Assembly: GCA_966250015.1 (NCBI GenBank)
Contig: CBINFS010000001.1
Location: 62,001 to 126,000 of the forward strand
DNA length: 64,000 nt
Reading direction: 5' to 3'
From: CBINFS01 sp966250015
GTDB taxonomy: Bacteria; Bacteroidota; Rhodothermia; Rhodothermales; DASSAV01
Shown here: positions 60,498 through 64,000 of the stretch, piece after piece
Layout: each line of letters opens with the position of its first letter
How positions within the stretch are numbered: the stretch's first letter is position 1
The notes under the pieces: model-generated
What the model saw: only the letters and a program-made list of their open reading frames with translations
What the model was told of the DNA's origin: nothing
Databases searched by the model: none
Translations under genes and position numbers: made by a program

Positions 60498-63400
60498 TCA
60501 GAAGTCCAGCCCGATGGAGAAGTAGATACGCCGTTTGCCGAACTGCCGCCCGTCAAACGGCCAGGCGTAATCGAGCCGGATCGGATAACCAAGGAATATG
60601 GTTCGGAGGCCGAAGCCGGTACCCACGAGCAAGTCCGCGAGGATTCGATCGCCGGATTCGTTTTCGCGGAACAGGTTAAAATGCTGATTGATGCCGCGTC
60701 CTCCCCAGATGCTTCCCGTATCGACGAAGGCCGTACCCTGCATGTGGTAGAGAGGGAAAAGCGGCAGTGGGCCCGGCAGCAAGGCAGCGATCAGCGGAAA
60801 GCGGAATTCGGCGTTTGCGAGGCCAAAGTACGATCCGTTAAGGGCGTTGATGTCGTACCCGCGCAACGGAAGGACCGGTGTGGCGAATAGAAAGTCGGAA
60901 ATATCGCTGATCGGGAATCCGTTATCCGGGTCGAAACGGCGGTTGATCCAGTTCTGGACGCCCGAGCTGTAGAACAGCTGCCGACCGTGCCCGATGGATG
61001 CGCCACCCGAAATCCGGGCGGCAAGCGAATAGAGCCCCCGGCCGAACGACGTGTAGCCGCGCAGGTCTCCCAGCAGCGTCAGGAAACGAACCTTGCTTCC
61101 TGCGAAATTGCCCGGGCTCCCTGAAAGACTGAATGCATAACGGTGGCCGCCCAGCGGCGACAGGTACCCGGGCGTTGTAACGTCTTTGGTATACGTGATG
61201 GACGGGTAAAGGATCGTGCGCGCAGCAGGGGCTTCGGAAGGGTCCCCGATGTCGGCCTGGCTGACGCCGAGCAAGAACAGGTGGGCGTCGATCCGGCGGA
61301 ACTTGTCGAACGGATAACTGAGCGCGATGCTTCCCCCGTATTGCCGGTACCGGTAGTAGGTGAAGCGGTCGTAGTCCGGCAGCAGACGCGACATGTGGAA
61401 GCCGGATATGCTCCAGTCCGTACGTCGTGGCAGGTAGTTGTAGGAGATGATGTAGTCAGAGTTTCGGAGGTCGATCAGCAGGTTGGTAGCGACAAAAATC
61501 TGGTGGTTGCCGAGCATGTCGCTGAACATCATCTGCGTGATGCCCTGCACGCCGTAGAGCACGTCGTACCCCGCCGTACCGTATACGAGGTCGGGCGAGA
61601 AGTTCAACCGGTACTTCCTCGGCTTGAAGTTGCCGTTCTCATCCACGTTGTCCCGTGGGGTGAACGGGTCGAAGTAAAAATCGGGATCTTCCTTGCGGGC
61701 TTCCTCGAAGGCTTCGCTGAAGACGTAGTTGCGAAAGTCGATGCGTACGCTGCCGTAGGCCAGGGTATCCTGAGCAGTCGAGTCGACCAGGACGGCCGTA
61801 TCGTCTTCGGACTCCTCGGATTCAGGGTTCGAATCAAAAATCTGCAAGTCCCGAGATGCCAGCATGATCTGTCGCCGATCGCGCTTCTGGGCGTACATCT
61901 GCCCGTCGGTGGCGTCTCGGATGAGTGGGTTGCCCTGCCTGAGCGAGGGCGGCGCCAGCGCGATGGCCGGTGCGTCCTGCATCGTTTGCTGCATCATCCG
62001 TTGCGCCCAAACGTTCGGGACGAGCGGGTCGCGGTCGAGCTTACGATCGAAGGGCGACTTCATCACAAAAATGGACGGGACGCCTTCCTTCAGGCTCACC
62101 AGCACGGCCCTCCGGCCATCTGCGGAGAGGGAAACCTGCGTAATACCCACGACCACGTCGGTCAGAGGCCGCTCAACGGACGTTTCGAGGTTCTTCTCGT
62201 ATAGGTTCAGTACTCCGTTCCGGTCCGAGATGAAAAGAATCTTGTTGGGGTCAGGGCCAAATTTGGGTGATTTGTCGTCCCAGACCTCGTCGTACGTAAG
62301 ACGTTCCAGGCGGCTCTCGCCCAGCGTGAGCAGATAGATGTCGTGCTGGTTGTAATCGTGGGAGTTGATGTCAAAAGTTTCGGTGGTGTAGCGTCCCAGG
62401 TCGACGTGAGGCCCGCGGTCGCTGTGGAAAACGATCTGGGTCCCATCCGGGCTCCATGCGGGTTCGTGATCGCTGAAGACGTCGTTGGTGTAGTTGATAG
62501 TCTGGTGCCGGTTCAGGTCGAGCACGTAGATGTCGCTTTGCGAGTCCATCGACCCTTCGAAGGCGATGTGCCCGCCGAGCGGGCTCCACGCAACGGACAG
62601 AATCTGATCGACGCCGGGGATGCGGTAGTGGGTCGTTTTCCGGGTTTCCACGTCGATGACGGCGATCGCATCTCCTTTTCCGCTTTTTACCGCAATCGCG
62701 ATCTTTTCGCCGTCAGGGCTCCAGGAGATGCCCGGGGAAAGAATTCGCAGGCTTTCGAACTGGGTGTTGTCCTGCCCATCGACCAGCTTCTTCAGGATCT
62801 TTCCGTCTGCTGTGGAAGCGAGGTAGACGTCAAACAGCGTTCCGCGGGTCGTGATGTAAGCGAATCGGTCTCCTTTCGGTGAGATGGCAGGGCTCGTGTT
62901 GTAGGAGCCGTCTTCGCGGGTGATCAGCGGTTTTGCAAAGTCCTCCAGGTCTTCCCGTGCGGCCAGCTCCGGGAAGTAGATTTCTTTCAGGGTTTTGTGC
63001 CATCGCTCGGAGAGCTCGTTGAGCGAAAGGCCGGTTGCCCTGCGGAAGCTGCCTTCCACCGACCGCGTTAACCGGATGCGCTGGAGGATCTCGGCGATTT
63101 TCTCTCTGCCGTACTGCTCGGCGATGTAGTCCCACAGGCTCTGCCCGCCCCGATAGGCGAAATACCCGTTCAGGTGCGGGATGGGCGCCAGGTTGTCCTC
63201 GAGAATGGCTTCCCGGACGTACATGTCCGACTGGGTATCCCATCCCAGAGCGGCGTACTCCGCGAGGCCTTCGTTAAACCAGAGGGGAAGGGCGAGCCGG
63301 ATGTTATTCTGGATGATCGACTGGATCGAGCCGCCATAAAACATGTCGTTGATGACGGCGTGGACCAGCTCGTGGTGAACGACGCGCCGATAGTCCCGGT

Positions 63401-63815
63401 AGTCGCCGGTAAACGGAATGGCGATGCGGTTCTTGAACAGCTCGGTCACCCCGCCAATGCCCTCGGAATAGGTGGGCAGGTCCACGGCGTTCGTGACGAC
63501 GAAGTCGTTGTGGCTTTGATAAACGAGGAGCGGGATGCGATCGGTGATCTGGTGCTGGAATAAGTCGGAGATCTGTCGGTAGGCATCCTCGGCTGCTCTT
63601 GCCGTAAAGTTCGCCAGGTAGTACCCGCCCTCGTAGTAATGGACGTCGAAGTGTTCGGACTGTACGTAGTACCACTCGTGGGAGTCGTACTGTACCTTGT
63701 TCTTGCCGAATCGAAAATACTGAGCCTGTGCCGCGGGAACGACGGCAGCGACAGCCAGCGCCAGGAGGAGCACCGGAATCAATCGGAGGTGGACATGATT
63801 GGAAAACCTGGCCAT
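60498..63815 (-). CDS. Peptidase-MA / TolB-like propeller / BamA-like barrel fusion protein
   Basis: 1105 residues from the ATG at 63815, which begins a signal peptide (LIPVLLLALAVAAVVPAAQA). Three parts are seen. First, a zinc-peptidase domain with HELVH at 148-152 and NEGLAEY at 181-187, like the peptidase MA family. Second, a WD40/PD40 propeller with repeated SPDG-type strands (ISPKGDRFAY, WSPDGEKIAI, WSPLGGHIAF, WSPDGTQIVF, LSADGRRAVL). Third, from about 720, a beta-barrel region ending in Phe (FSIGLDF), as outer-membrane proteins do. It would sit in the outer membrane with peptidase and propeller in the periplasm. Proteins of this plan are known from genome annotations but not characterised to my knowledge. 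Confidence 0.85.
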   Translation of the reverse strand: MARFSNHVHLRLIPVLLLALAVAAVVPAAQAQYFRFGKNKVQYDSHEWYYVQSEHFDVHYYEGGYYLANFTARAAEDAYRQISDLFQHQITDRIPLLVYQSHNDFVVTNAVDLPTYSEGIGGVTELFKNRIAIPFTGDYRDYRRVVHHELVHAVINDMFYGGSIQSIIQNNIRLALPLWFNEGLAEYAALGWDTQSDMYVREAILEDNLAPIPHLNGYFAYRGGQSLWDYIAEQYGREKIAEILQRIRLTRSVEGSFRRATGLSLNELSERWHKTLKEIYFPELAAREDLEDFAKPLITREDGSYNTSPAISPKGDRFAYITTRGTLFDVYLASTADGKILKKLVDGQDNTQFESLRILSPGISWSPDGEKIAIAVKSGKGDAIAVIDVETRKTTHYRIPGVDQILSVAWSPLGGHIAFEGSMDSQSDIYVLDLNRHQTINYTNDVFSDHEPAWSPDGTQIVFHSDRGPHVDLGRYTTETFDINSHDYNQHDIYLLTLGESRLERLTYDEVWDDKSPKFGPDPNKILFISDRNGVLNLYEKNLETSVERPLTDVVVGITQVSLSADGRRAVLVSLKEGVPSIFVMKSPFDRKLDRDPLVPNVWAQRMMQQTMQDAPAIALAPPSLRQGNPLIRDATDGQMYAQKRDRRQIMLASRDLQIFDSNPESEESEDDTAVLVDSTAQDTLAYGSVRIDFRNYVFSEAFEEARKEDPDFYFDPFTPRDNVDENGNFKPRKYRLNFSPDLVYGTAGYDVLYGVQGITQMMFSDMLGNHQIFVATNLLIDLRNSDYIISYNYLPRRTDWSISGFHMSRLLPDYDRFTYYRYRQYGGSIALSYPFDKFRRIDAHLFLLGVSQADIGDPSEAPAARTILYPSITYTKDVTTPGYLSPLGGHRYAFSLSGSPGNFAGSKVRFLTLLGDLRGYTSFGRGLYSLAARISGGASIGHGRQLFYSSGVQNWINRRFDPDNGFPISDISDFLFATPVLPLRGYDINALNGSYFGLANAEFRFPLIAALLPGPLPLFPLYHMQGTAFVDTGSIWGGRGINQHFNLFRENESGDRILADLLVGTGFGLRTIFLGYPIRLDYAWPFDGRQFGKRRIYFSIGLDF

Positions 63816-64000
63816 ACCGATCCCGCTACAAGGCAACCGCGCCCTTCCCGGTAAGATACAGAGAAGCAGAGCGGGTTGATAGATACCTCGCTTTACTACG
63901 TTCAACCCCGTTACAGTCGGGTGAGGCTGCGCCGTAAAGTCTAAAAAAGATATACTGTTCTATTAACGATTCAAGGCTGCGTCCGCCATCAGGTTCCATG
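63816..64000. other. Upstream region of the fusion gene to the window end
   Basis: About 185 bases. On the minus strand this is the leader of the large gene. An AT-rich run (AAAAAAGATATACTG near 63944-63958) could hold a promoter. No gene is seen. Confidence 0.35.

Noticed and set aside
61143..62204. 353-codon frame opposite the fusion gene
   Set aside because: Lies inside the propeller and barrel coding sequence and has shadow composition.

Overview
The window looks like a chromosomal segment from a member of the Rhodothermota/Bacteroidota side of the tree, most plausibly a Rhodothermales-like bacterium. The evidence is indirect but consistent. Most start codons lack an obvious Shine-Dalgarno sequence, although a few genes have a strong one. 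The secreted GH9 glycosidase ends in a type IX secretion (Por-type) sorting domain. The F-ATPase genes are split: the a, c, b, delta, alpha and gamma genes are here, while beta and epsilon are absent. Many genes are secreted or lipoprotein glycan enzymes. The DNA is moderately GC-rich with a canonical sigma-70 promoter in front of tRNA-Val. I see no phage, insertion sequence, rRNA or CRISPR array.

Layout. 1-9.8 kb: the 3' part of a diaminopentanoate-dehydrogenase-like gene, trmH, an SDR, a GH9-ThuA pair, NFACT/RqcH, uppP and an EcsC-family gene. 10-15.5 kb: der, a solitary nuoI, a DinB-like gene, holA (TTG start), an ECF sigma factor and its probable membrane anti-sigma partner, then tRNA-Val(CAC). 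15.8-26.7 kb: a sulfatase, a small secreted protein, purU, a BioD-like gene, a MEMO protein, a DUF2520 dehydrogenase, two coupled unknowns, a lipoprotein cyclophilin, lysS and an MFS transporter. 26.7-34.9 kb (mostly minus strand): queG, a GH36 alpha-galactosidase, a plus-strand lipoprotein, a repeat-rich gap, a barrel/PKD/OmpA protein, an AT-rich gap and rpsT. 35-42.8 kb: M23 peptidase, bactofilin, AtpZ, AtpI-like, atpB-E-F-H-A-G. 42.8-46.6 kb: DoxX, then an atypical ROK kinase, sugar-type MFS and SIS protein. 47-64 kb: a beta-helix lipoprotein, tRNA-Ser(GCU), DUF5362, MFS, a GH43-like lipoprotein, DUF411, cysE-cysK, galM-galT, tig-clpP, and a 1105-residue peptidase/propeller/barrel fusion.

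Functionally the window is housekeeping DNA mixed with carbohydrate scavenging. GH9, GH36, GH43-like and sulfatase products would release sugars outside the cell. Lipoprotein GalM and cytosolic GalT serve galactose (no galK is present). The ROK-MFS-SIS cluster looks like uptake and early metabolism of another sugar. tig-clpP and the peptidase/barrel fusion sit together near the end of the window.

The strongest non-gene signals are two. First, two perfect tandem hairpins lie between atpE and atpF. Second, a family of short hyphenated palindromes occurs twice as inverted doublets with nearly the same spacing (31.9 kb and 46.8 kb), with stem bases that co-vary between copies. This resembles REP/REPIN-type elements, but no transposase gene is visible here.
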